64,000 nucleotides of DNA from positions 310,774-374,773 of the forward strand of contig PJRA01000172.1 of the NCBI GenBank assembly GCA_016987375.1, read 5' to 3'. Positions 1-10,300 of the stretch are shown here, piece by piece (within the stretch, counting starts at the first letter, position 1; the number at the start of each line of letters is the position of its first letter). Origin of the DNA: Brachionus koreanus. Its lineage: Eukaryota > Rotifera > Eurotatoria > Ploima > Brachionidae. A program made the position numbers and the translations under genes. A model generated the notes under the pieces. That model was not told the origin of the DNA. It did not search any database and worked only from the letters and a program-made list of their open reading frames with translations.

Positions 1-442
1 GTATTGCAGAGACATTTGACAGTGACAAAAAAAAAAAATTGTTAGATGATTGATAAGACTTTTAAAGTTAAATTAAATACAAGACATTTAAGCTTTCAGA
101 ATTTCTGGTTAATCTTGTATAGTTTTATTGCGGAAACAGAGTCAAACCGAACCTTTCAAATATATAACCATGTCAAATCGACTATTGATTTATATTCTTT
201 AGCTCTTTAGTTAACTATCGAGCGGTCTGCAACACCATAAAGTTATTCTGATTCTGAGATATTAGACTTCAAGTACAACACACTTTGAAAAGTGTCCAAC
301 TTTGCCTAACGGGTGAGGCATAAGTAAATAGACAAAAGTTAAGCTTACTTTCCCGATAAGGAAAATGATCAGATGATCTAATATATATATATATATATAA
401 ACTACTACATTAGCTATAATATTGGAAAATTTTTTTTTTTAA
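1..442. other. Intergenic, with a (TA)n run
   Basis: No coding signal is visible. The stretch is AT-rich and has a (TA)n microsatellite at about 380-399, shortly before the mariner remnant. Confidence 0.5.
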
Positions 443-1076
443 ATGCTACTTTCTGTGACTGAAAAAACGCCAAAATATAGTGTCGTTCAGTTTGAAAAAG
501 CAAAGCACTTGAGCGCAAAACTTTCAAATATGCTATATCGCTCACCATGCTCACTTACTTTTTCGGGATGCGTGGAAATGCCGGATATTACACAAATAAC
601 AAGTCTTCTTGTCCGGACAGTGTTCGCTTTGTTGGAAAAGAGAAGTTTCCAAAGAAGGTTTTGGTTTGGATAGCCATATGCGATCGAGGAATATCAAAGC
701 CACTTTTTACACCATCAAAGTCGGTCGGTTTTTTGGCGTGAGTTAGCATCTGCTCACTATTCAAGGGACTGCATGGATGGACGAAAACGTAAATTATGTG
801 GCCAAAGACATCAACCCACCAAATGTTCCTCAAGCAAGTCTAATTGAAAATTTTTGGCGTTGTTTAAGTCAGAGAGTATACGAGGTAAGTTGGCAAGCCT
901 CAACTGAGCAGCAGCTGATTAGCCGAATTGAGTTGAAGTTGAAGGAATTTGACTTAAATTTTGTGAAATCGCTAATGGCGGGTGTCAAAGCAAAGCTCAG
1001 AAAAATCGGCAACGTTGCAGTTTTTTCTTTATTTAAAAATCGTAATTCTATTAAAAAAATTTTTTTTTACCTTTAA
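443..1076 (+). pseudogene. Decayed Tc1/mariner-like transposase
   Basis: Three overlapping frames each carry a piece of a Tc1/mariner DDE transposase. Frame 547-741 reads FPKKVLVWIAICDRGISKPL, the typical central DDE segment. Frame 777-1076 reads NPPNVPQASLIENFW followed by a KVYE-like segment, the family's C-terminal motif; the E of IENFW is the third catalytic acidic residue. At least one frameshift or deletion separates the pieces, and the helix-turn-helix N-terminus is not recognisable. It is a dead copy. A second mariner remnant lies at 28753-29753 with the related motif NPANVPKARPMEVFW. No clear terminal inverted repeats were seen around this copy. Confidence 0.8.
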
Positions 1077-1116
1077 AATACATAAAATTTATTTTATGTA
1101 TTTATGTATTTTAAAG
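1071..1116. repeat. Perfect 16-bp inverted repeat
   Basis: CTTTAAAATACATAAA at 1071-1086 is exactly inverted at 1101-1116 with a 14-nt spacer. It begins at the last codons of the mariner remnant, so it could be a transcript hairpin or terminator-like structure, or a remnant terminal repeat. Confidence 0.6.
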
Positions 1117-1506
1117 TCTTTTTTAATTCTATGATATTTGTTGAGCTAAATTACTTAGAAAAAATCAATTGTGGGGTGGTTATGATGAAATAAGAGAAAA
1201 TGTTTTAAATACAGATTTCGAATGGCTAGTCTGGTGATTTCATTTAATATAAATTTATGAAAAAATTTACTTATTTTTTAATTTTGAATAAAAATTATAT
1301 AAAGCTTGTGAAATTATTTATTTTTTAAATAAAATTATCATCACAAAAATAAATTAGAGTTTAGAATTCAGATTTTTCCCCTTATTCCCAAAAATTCAAG
1401 CATAATGAACTAAATGTTACGTAACTATCTTTTGATTGAATTGCTCGAATTATATAAAAATAACGAAACTGTTTAAGCTATTTATTTTTAAACCAAAATA
1501 TTTAAA
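1117..1506. other. Intergenic, upstream of SOCS-box gene
   Basis: AT-rich with no coding signal. A TATATAAAAA box lies at about 1451-1460, 47 bp before the ATG at 1507, and is a plausible core promoter element for the next gene. Confidence 0.4.
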
Positions 1507-2622
1507 ATGTCAATAGAAGAATTTTTCGAGCAACCTAGAGTTGAAGGGGAATATAACCGTCAAATAGTATTTCCCCGTTTGCGTTGGTTATCTAAAAGCA
1601 AATTTGAAAAAGAAATTATTAACAAAAATTTAGAAATTCATCCATGTCTCAACGAAAATCAACCGGTTAATAATCGAATTTATATAGGCAAATTAATTCC
1701 CAATTTTCATAACTCGTTATTACTAAGCAGTGAACAGCAGTTTGATTCGGAAATAATTGGAAGTGTTTACTTTTCAAATGACCAAATTTGGAAAATGAGA
1801 ATTACTCTTGATGGGCAAATCCACGAAATAATCGATGGTTTTATGATTTTAAATATACAGGATTCTAGCACTTATTTTTGGAGTTCAAGCGACGCTCTTC
1901 GAAATGTTCATCTTCCACTTTATGCGCTCAAATTAGCTTTTGATTCTTCAGATTCTCATTATCAGTATGCGGGCAGACGCTGCAAAGAATCCTTTAATTC
2001 TGAATACTCGATTGTTTTTTACTCGAATGCTTGGCTCAAAATGGAAAATAAATTCGAATCGACTTTCGGCAAAATTAAAACCAATTTAGGCTTGCTAATG
2101 CTTCCTCATGAAAATATGGAAATAGGCTTTTCAAATTTTGAAATTCTTTGTCTTAAAGCTTCACCAGCTAAACTAAAAATATTGTGTAGATCTTCAGTAA
2201 GAAAATATGCAAATCATTCTCAAAAAAATATAAAATCTTTGTCTAATCCGGTAGAAAAAAATATATTTCTTCCAGATTCGCTTGTGAATTTTTTGAAGTA
2301 TCCCTCATTTTTAAACATGGGTGACTGTATGTTTAAGGGAGAAAAGCTAGTCGACGACAACGGTGAATATGAACTCTCAATTGACCAAGAAACAGGAAAT
2401 TTAATTTGCAAAAAACTATCTATGCATTTTAGCAAAGAATGGCTTTTAGAAAACAATACAGATTGTATTTTTCTTCATCCATTTAACACCGTTTTTTATT
2501 GCAATTCAAAAAAAAAAGCAACAAAAAAAAGATCAATCAATTCAAATAATTCGAACACTATTTTTCCATATAAATTTTTTTTAAATTGGGAAAATTTAAC
2601 TTTTGAAATAAAATATTCTTGA
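1507..2622 (+). CDS. SOCS-box protein, intronless
   Basis: A single 371-codon reading frame. Residues about 219-266 (SPAKLKILCRSSVRKYA through FLPDSLVNFLKYPSF) match the SOCS box: the L-x-x-LCR-x-x-(I/V)RK BC-box helix that binds elongin B/C, followed by a cullin-5-type LP-x-x-L-x-x-(Y/F)L-x-Y segment. By family knowledge such proteins are substrate receptors of ECS (CUL5 or CUL2) E3 ubiquitin ligases. The roughly 215 N-terminal residues would be the substrate-binding domain, but I do not recognise them: no ankyrin, SH2 or WD repeats are evident, and a SPRY-like or Neuralized-like beta fold is possible. Unusually, about 105 residues follow the SOCS box, ending in a basic KKKATKKRS stretch. 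SOCS box confident; substrate domain unknown. Confidence 0.75.
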   Translation: MSIEEFFEQPRVEGEYNRQIVFPRLRWLSKSKFEKEIINKNLEIHPCLNENQPVNNRIYIGKLIPNFHNSLLLSSEQQFDSEIIGSVYFSNDQIWKMRITLDGQIHEIIDGFMILNIQDSSTYFWSSSDALRNVHLPLYALKLAFDSSDSHYQYAGRRCKESFNSEYSIVFYSNAWLKMENKFESTFGKIKTNLGLLMLPHENMEIGFSNFEILCLKASPAKLKILCRSSVRKYANHSQKNIKSLSNPVEKNIFLPDSLVNFLKYPSFLNMGDCMFKGEKLVDDNGEYELSIDQETGNLICKKLSMHFSKEWLLENNTDCIFLHPFNTVFYCNSKKKATKKRSINSNNSNTIFPYKFFLNWENLTFEIKYS

Positions 2623-3184
2623 TTTTTTTTCCAAAATATAAAAAAAAAACAGTTAGTACTAATTTTTTTTTTCCATGACAAAGCTATCCATGATATTTTC
2701 TAAATTAAGATAGCACAAATCAAGAAATAATCAGTTAATGAACTGTTTTTTTAAAAGCTAAATTTATTAAAATATTAAATACTCGTTAAATGTAAAGGAT
2801 TAATTTTAAGCTTTAATTAAGAAAAAAAAACTGATAAATAAATCATACTTTAATTCTTGATTAGTGATTTGAACAAACGAAATCAAGAAAAAATAACCAA
2901 AATATGAAACAATGAAAATAACCGAAAATTGACTTGGTCAAATTTAATTACTTTCTTATATATTTTATTTAATTTTTGAATTATTTTTTTTTTATAAATT
3001 TTGACCTAAGAGGTCTAAGAGGTTTTTTTGACAAATAATAATAATAAAGACTTTTGAGAAAAGTATAAATGTATATGTAACAGTAAAAATCAAAAAAAAT
3101 CATTTTTATAATTTTACTTAGAAAATTAATAAATTTACGTTCCTGCCAAAAGAAATTTATCTGTATTAAGACCATGTATTTATA
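2623..3184. other. Intergenic, nothing recognised
   Basis: AT-rich, with no coding or RNA gene signal. An AATAAA-like signal overlaps the stop of the SOCS-box gene (about 2605-2611). Confidence 0.4.
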
Positions 3185-3366
3185 TTAACACTAGAAGTAC
3201 CAAGCATTTTTTCAGTTTTGTTTTATTCAAAAATATTTTATAAAAAACTGAAATAATTTATAAATTAATATCATTTTTTAAAGAAAATTTTAAAATCTAC
3301 ATAATTCAAAAAAGATATATTTATTAGAAATCACCAATTTAAAAATTTTGGTGTTTCTAGTGTTAA
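3185..3366. mobile_element. piggyBac-like MITE, copy 1
   Basis: A 182-bp AT-rich element bounded by TTAA on both sides. The left end reads TTAACACTAGAAGTACCAAG and the right end, reverse-complemented, reads TTAACACTAGAAACACCAAA. TTAA target duplication and short CACTAGAA termini are the hallmark of piggyBac-superfamily elements; there is no coding capacity, so it is a non-autonomous MITE. Copies 2 and 3 lie at 14697-14921 and 14927-15148. Confidence 0.75.
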
Positions 3367-3399
3367 ACTAGTATTAAAAGTAAATTAAGCTTATTTATT

Positions 3400-3790
3400 T
3401 TATTCTTGAAGTCAGGCAAGGATGCGTTCTCTCTCCGTTACTATTTCTAATAGTGAATGATTATGTAATGAAGAAAACAACTGTGCAAGAGGTAAACAAT
3501 GGAGATTAACAGCAAAGCTTGAAGACTTAGACTTTGCGGATGATCTGGTGTTAATATCTAGTAAAAAAAAAGCATCTGAATATGAAGATTTGGCGAACAA
3601 CGTTAAACCAACTGCCGAGTGTGTAAACGAATTTACATACTTAGAAAAGACAAAAGAAGTCTGAGTACCTTTCACACTAGAAGCCTGCAAAGAATTCAAA
3701 ACAAAGAAGAGCTAGAAAAAAAAAGCATTTTGAGAGGCATGTGCTTAGAAAATTAAGAACTAAAGCGGCAGCACAAGTAGCTTAGCTATC
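3400..3790 (+). pseudogene. LINE reverse transcriptase fragment
   Basis: Plus-strand frames read EVRQGCVLSPLLF (about 3409-3450) and then, after a 1-nt frame change near 3500, WRLTAKLEDLDFADDLVLIS (about 3501-3560). FADD is the catalytic motif of the reverse transcriptase palm. A shortened CVNEFTYLE segment follows at about 3621-3651, then stops. The piece is 5'-truncated, frameshifted and internally deleted. Downstream an (AAACC)n tract (about 3945-3967) may be the 3' tail of the insertion. Confidence 0.8.
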
Positions 3791-3944
3791 ACCTCATGCA
3801 AAAATATTCCTACCGTTTTTTTTTCTTTCTTTTTTTTTCATTAAATAATTTAATTCAATTAAAAAAAAAATATTTATAAAAAGTAATTCACAGATATAAT
3901 ACTGTAAACACCGTCTTCAATTGTGCTATTCATATTTATTCAAT

Positions 3945-3967
3945 AAACCAAACCAAACCAAACCAAA
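3945..3967 (+). repeat. (AAACC)n short tandem repeat
   Basis: About four and a half AAACC units, following an AATAAA-like stretch and about 160 bp beyond the LINE fragment. Simple-repeat tails are common at the 3' ends of some non-LTR elements, so it may mark the end of that insertion. Confidence 0.6.
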
Positions 3968-5389
3968 CTGAATTAACTCCAAGCTCATCGAGAGATTTTT
4001 TAAAGCTGTTTCTCAATTTTTTTAAAAAACATTGATGTGAAAGACGAAATCGTTAATTGACTCATCGTAGCATCTGTAGATTGAATAAACTAAGTGCTAT
4101 TTTTGAAAAAAGAATGCGGAAACATGAGACAAAGTATTAAAAATGTAAAAAGAGGTTACTAATTTCCATTTTTAAATGCAAACTGATTGAGTATTCATAA
4201 AGTATAAGAAACTTATTTGAAAAAATGAAAAGATTAAGTGTTATTTTAAAATGAATGTTTTACAAAGAAGAAAAATTAAGCTTGTAATAATTGTAATTTG
4301 TTTTTTATTTTTTAGTCAAAATATTAACATGAATGTAAATAAATTAAAATTATCTGACTTATAAATTAATATATTTTTATTTAAATAAACTAAATGGAAG
4401 GTTTGAAAATATTGTTTTTAGATTCTTTCACTAACATTTTGTACTTATTTTAAAATAGCTAAGCATTCAAAAACTTTGTTCTAATCAATTTTAAATTAGC
4501 AATTCCCTATAAATACTTTCAAAAACAAGCTAAGTAGGTCTAGTTCCATTTATGACAAATCTATATTTTCTAGTTAGATATGGCAAATATTTAATTTTTC
4601 AATGATTTCATATTTCAGTTAATCGTTTTTATTTAAGTTAAAACTAAATGAATAAATTATTTATCTAAGATTAAAAAAACAATAATAGAATTATTCCCTT
4701 GATACTAAATTATTTTAAAGTTTTCAATAAGAAATGAATGCAATAAACAAAATATATATTGCTGTTAATGTTTAGAGAAATTTCTATCATTCATAATATT
4801 AGCATTAATCAGTAAACGAAAAAAAGAGAATTGATCAAAAGATATTCAAAGCATTTAATTGATGATTTATCTTAGAAATTTTGGCAAAACTTTTTGAGCA
4901 ATCGAAGATGTTTATAATTTTTTATTTAAATTTTACAGTTTATTTTAGAGAAATTTATAATTTTCGTGCCGATTAGCAACAATTTAGAAATCGAAGTTTA
5001 ATAATTTCTAGAGAAGTTTAAGGTTTTTCTTGCTTTTTTTATTTTAAATTTAAAAAAAAATGCGCACTCATATTTTTCTATTCAAAAATTTTATTTTCTA
5101 AATGTTTAATTTGTAATCTATTTTTTTTTTGCTTTAAATAGCGTTGGCTTTCAATATATTGTTTTCAATAACACTAAATCTTAGAAAAATGTACTTTCTT
5201 TTAAGAGTTCCTTGATTATCAATCAAATCATTTTATTAATACCGTTTCAGGCTTTAAAAAACGTACAATTTGAAAATTAGGTGATTTAATCTTTATAAAC
5301 AGGCAAAAAAAATATTTTTTAGAGAAGCTTCAAGTCTTTTAGAAAAAAAAAAAAAAAACTTGTCTTTTTTATCATTGGATTATTGTATT
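3968..5389. other. Intergenic, nothing recognised
   Basis: AT-rich with frequent homopolymer runs. No reading frame or repeat could be supported. A long A-run (about 5342-5357) precedes the next gene's start. Confidence 0.4.
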
Positions 5390-6468
5390 ATGTCAAAAAA
5401 TAGTCAAAATTTTCGGAGTTCTAGCGTCCAGCCTAATGAAAAGAAAGAGAACAACGAAAAAAATCAATTCAAATCCATGAAATTTGGGTATCGGAACAAT
5501 ATTTCATCATATTCGCTCAACCAAAGCCAGCAGAGCCTGTTTTTAGGCATAGACGAAGATAGACACGATGATTCTTTTCATAGGTCAGCTATATTTAGCT
5601 ATCAAGATCCTAACTCTGCTAACAATAACTTAAATAAAAATCCTCAAATTTATATAAATTCAAGTAAGATTGGAAAAAAGTCTAAAATTTGTTTATTTTT
5701 AGCCTAATTTTTCAGACTTAGCACTGTTTAATGATGGATATCAAAAACCAAACTCTTTACGTCCTCAAAATTTCAATAGACTAAATGCTAGTGAAAACTA
5801 TAATTCATTAAATCACTTATTGATTGGCAGAAATCCTCAACTAATTGAAACATCGAGCTTGAGAAGTTTTAATAGCAGCTTCAGCGATTCTAGCTCTTTA
5901 TTGTCTTTGAATGTTGCCTTGAATAATGATTCCAATAATAAAGATAATAGCATGTTGGAAAAAAACAATGAATCTCATATAGCTCAAAATTATTTATTAT
6001 TGGATCGATTAAATCAGAGACAGAGACAAAAACAACTTTTACAATCAAAAAAAGATCTGCACCGTCAGCAATTAGACGATTTAAAACACAAACAGTTGAA
6101 TTTAGAGCAAAAATTTGTCCAACCTAGAAATAAAGCATTAGATTCTGACGTTTTCAATTCAAAATTGGCTTCACATTATTCTCTAAATTCAAATTCAAAT
6201 TTATCGAGCAATAGCTATGACAAAGCCAAATCAAATTTAAATTTTTCAACAAGATCTTCGAACACAAATGAAAGAATATCTCCATCTAGTGAGAATAAGT
6301 TTTTTTTTGAAACAGGTAAAAAAGCACAAAATTTTCAAAAATCAAATACTTTTTCAAATGAAACGATGTTTATTCCTTCTGGCACATGTGCAAATTTTCC
6401 AATTAATAAATCAAGTGATTTGTTTATGGTGAAAAAGTCGATGTATGAAAAAAGTTCTCTTGAAAAAG
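5390..6468 (+). CDS. Ser/Asn/Gln-rich hypothetical protein
   Basis: Two exons can be joined: ATG at 5390 (MSKNSQNFRSSS; an upstream in-frame ATG exists at 5360) to 5663, a 52-bp intron 5664-5715 (GTAAG...TTCAG), then 5716 to about 6468, where GTAAGC follows SSLEK and looks like a donor. The frame closes across the intron. The protein is low complexity, rich in Ser, Asn, Gln and Lys, with a QRQRQKQLLQSKKDL to KHKQLNLEQK helical/coiled-coil segment in the middle. No known domain was recognised. If the donor is not used the frame stops at 6506. A possible last exon lies at about 7918-7988 (ILKNTSTSSV..., phase-compatible), which would require a 1.45-kb intron; this is weak. Confidence 0.5.
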
Positions 6469-6506
6469 TAAGCTATGATATTTTCATATCATCATTTTGG
6501 ATTTGA

Positions 6507-8730
6507 TCACTGTTTTAAAGACTTGTTTAAAGTTAAGTTAAGACCCGAGTTTTGTCATCTCTTAATCTTTCTCTCTATACATTATTTAAATGTAGTTAAG
6601 TCATAACTGCAGTGAGAGCATGCTAACACTTAACCACTATATAAACCATTAATTATTTGTATTAAGGGGGGATTCCATTAAATATACTTTTAACTAAATT
6701 AAATTGTTTTATTTATTTCTTGGCTTTAATCCCTAAAGTCCAAACCCGAGACTTTACAGTTACATAGATAAATTAAAGAATGCATTTAATTTGATTTTTG
6801 ATTTTAAGTCAAAACAAAAATACATATGCACACACTCATACACCTTGTATTCGTATAAGAAAATAAAAATTTTAATTTGAAGTTGTATTTTAGTTTAATT
6901 CAATTTTGTTTTAAAAATAAAGTGCTAAAATTAAATTATTTCTAAGTTAAAAATTAGATTTAGGATATTTTTATTTTGAAAATATAAAGTAGATTTAAGA
7001 CATTAATCTTACGCAATCATCAGAACAAAAAAAATAAAAATTTTAATTTGTTTATTTGACTGCATTTCTAAATCGGTTGAAATAAACACAATAGAAGTTG
7101 TTGATTAAGGTATTTTTGAATCGAAAAATAGAAACCAGAGAAATCAGATTTTCAATAATATTTTATTCAAAAATCAGACATCTTAAAATAAAACAAATTA
7201 TAAAAAAATCATTACATAATAGAGTAAAGATTGTAAACACTCAAGCCCTGGAATTTTTCACGATATATTTTTAATTTAGCAAACTATATGCCTCTGATTT
7301 GATTCATTTTCATCCATATTTAAATTTACATGACATTTTCTTTTAGCTAATAATGTAATAAATGAATTGCTTTGCGAATTTTTTATTAATTATAAAATCG
7401 AGCACTCACAATTTTTGTATATTACTTCCAGATTTTATTAGTTTAGACCTAGATGAGATTTATGTTAATTTTTTGTGTTGGGTCCTAGATTTTCTAAATT
7501 ATTTCAACAAAAATTCTTCTAAATGTATGAAACTATGCTTTCGAATTATTGGAATACTAAAATTTCATTTATAAAATCAAACAATGAAAAAATTCAAATC
7601 TATGCCTTGAATTTTCTCTCACATTCTCATTCGAGTTTCTTTAAAGAATCGTGTTTATATGAAACAAATTAATAGCATAAAAGCTGTCTAGATAAAATGA
7701 GAGAAAAAAGTTAAATAAAATGATTATGTAATATTTAGTCCCTAGATTAGCTAAAATATAACTATTAGTTTATAATTATAATTACTATTAATTTTGATAG
7801 AAATTCCATCATAAATAATTTTGATTGCAATTTCTAAAACATTTTTCCTATTATTCATATTTTGTCAATTAGAACGAGACATTTGTTTAGGTAAAGTTCA
7901 ATTTTTTTTTATTTTAGATTTTAAAAAACACTTCTACCTCTTCAGTCATTAGAAAAAAATTAATTGATAATTTACTAATATGGTATTGAGGTATCCGTAA
8001 ATTGGATATTGTTTGATTAATTAAAAAAAAAACTATAAAAATGCCAGTAAGTATTTTTTATTTTCAACTTTTATTCTGAATAAAAATTCATTTATATGTT
8101 GTTCATTTGTATTCTTTTTTGAGAAATAACTTTTTTTTCAAACACCAACTCACACGGAAAAAATTCAAATAAATTAATCACATTATCAGACTTGGTCAAA
8201 AGAAAGAATTGAAGTAATTTCAAAGTCGCTTGCTTGTCTAATCCAGCTTGCTATTGTTACATTTTAACTATTTAAGTATACAGCAGTGGCTTGCCAAATT
8301 CTATCAAAAAAATTTTAGTAAAGGCATGAAAAATTTCAGCAATTAAGTTGGTCACACTCACAAGGACAAAATTAAATAAAGTCTTTTGAAAATTTATATT
8401 CGTGAGACTGAAGAAAAAGCAGCATCAGAATGCATAATAAATTCTTAGATTCATATCAAGCCAACCAAAATTTAGATTTGATGTTAAAAAAAATCAATAA
8501 ATTTATAAGAATTTAAAATTTTCTAAGACTAGATTGATGCACTTTGGTTTCAATAAATAAAAAATATTATAAGGTTTTCTTAGAAAATCTTATTAAGATC
8601 AAGATTAAAAACTTCCTGGCTTATTCTAAAAAATCTTACCCTCGTACTGAAAAAATTTGTTTTATTTTAAAATGTTTATCAAAATTATTATAATCATTTC
8701 TTTATTTAATTCTTCTCATTTATTTAACTC
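6507..8730. other. Mostly non-coding AT-rich stretch
   Basis: Apart from the speculative exon at about 7918-7988, I see nothing supportable. An ATG followed by a consensus donor (ATGCCAGTAAGT, 8041) is isolated. Confidence 0.35.
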
Positions 8731-8762
8731 ATTAATATATATATATATATATATATTAATTA

Positions 8763-10092
8763 CTACGGCGAGTCTTTTATGTTAGTGACAAATGATAATG
8801 AATACTCTGCTACATTTAGAACATCTGTTGGAGTTAGGCAGGGTGGCGTCCTGTCTCCAAAACTATTTTCGATCTATATAGAAGACGTAATAAAAAAAGT
8901 CGAAAAAATCGATGTTGGGGTGAAAGTGGGTGACTTGAAAATCAGCATATTGCTCTATGCTGATGATATAGTTGTTATTAGCAACACCAAAAATGGCAGC
9001 CAAGAACAACTAAACGCAATTTCTGATTATGGTAAAACCACTGGAATAAAATATAATCCAGAAAAAACACTTTACATGACATTCAATAATCGTATTAGTA
9101 AGAGAGCAAAAGATAGAATAATAAACACGTCTGATAGTCCATTGACCCTAGATGGAAAGAAAATTAAGAGAGTTGATACAATGCGGTATCTTGGGTTCGA
9201 AATATCAGATGAGCTCAACAATATTAAACATTGGAACAAGAGGAAGAGTCTAGCCATAAATGCAGTGTCAAAATTGAAGACCCTGGGTATAGTAACAAAT
9301 CAAATGCATCCAAATATGAAGGCCCATCTTTACAAGACCTATGTGAGGCCAGTTTTAACTTATGGGATTGAGAATATGAACATAAATGCGAGCTCACTGA
9401 ATGACATTAGAAGAACAGAGGGTAACATAGTCAAAGGACTACTAACTATACCAAGGAGGTGTCGTACAACAAGCTTATTCTTGTCTTTGAATATCATGCC
9501 TACGGATTACATCATCAAAAACATTAAGGTTGACTTTTTCAATCGATTAATTGAAAATGAACTCACTAAGAAGATGATGATTGAGCTAGCAAAACAACCG
9601 ATTCCAGACGACTTCATTTGTGAAATACTGGAACTTACCCGAGAATTGGAAGAGGAAAACATGTCACTACAGGACAAATGCAAACTTGTTAAGCTGAATA
9701 TCACTACTAAATACCGTTCAAATCAAAGAAACGATGTCAAAGTCCAAAAGCTCAGAGATATATATAAGACAGGGAGAAAAGATAACATATCGGGCTTAAT
9801 ATTCCAGATTTGTAGATTTGATGTAGCTTAGTTTTCAAATCCGACAGTTTCCTATCAATTAAAAGTCAAACATTTTTTTAGGAATGATTTTTTCTTAGAC
9901 TAATTGTATTTTATCATTGAATATCTAAAATTGTAAATAGAAACTATGGCACTTTTTTAATTTTTTCGGTACCATTTACACACAATTTTGTAATTTTTAT
10001 ATTTTTATGCAAAACACAGTGCCCCTTATTTGACGGGTCACTGAGCAAGTGGTCGGCGATCGGCCTTAGCTTAGAATTAATAAATAAATAAA
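8763..10092 (+). mobile_element. 5'-truncated LINE with intact RT C-terminal frame
   Basis: A reading frame to 9831 starts inside the reverse transcriptase: VGVRQGGVLSPKLF (fingers/palm), LLYADDIVVIS (catalytic YADD near 8955), then GIKYNPEKT, MRYLGF and VRPVLTYGIE, the standard order of non-LTR RT thumb motifs. The frame is open to its natural stop, so this is a fairly recent copy that lost its 5' part (endonuclease and RT N-terminus). A 3' UTR of about 250 bp contains a locally GC-richer patch (about 10018-10070) and ends in TAAA repeats. Both flanks are (TA)n tracts ending in TTAAT, consistent with target-site duplication. Clade not assigned. Confidence 0.85.
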
Positions 10093-10300
10093 TATATATA
10101 TATATATATATTAATAAGTTGCGTTTTTAGAATGTTAAAGTGCTAACTTATTATAATATTATGTCAATTAAAATCAAGTCTTATAATATCGTTTATTTCA
10201 AAAAGTTTGGAAAAGCTATAGCTAAGATTTGTCGATTGTTCATATTTTTTTCGAATATTTCATTATTTCATTTACAGTTATTTTTTTAAAGGATAAGAAA

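Noticed and set aside
7362..7574. 70-codon hydrophobic frame
   Set aside because: No homology or splice context; hydrophobic codons are expected in T-rich sequence.
8041..8055. ATG next to a consensus splice donor as a first exon
   Set aside because: No plausible downstream exon before the LINE at 8763.
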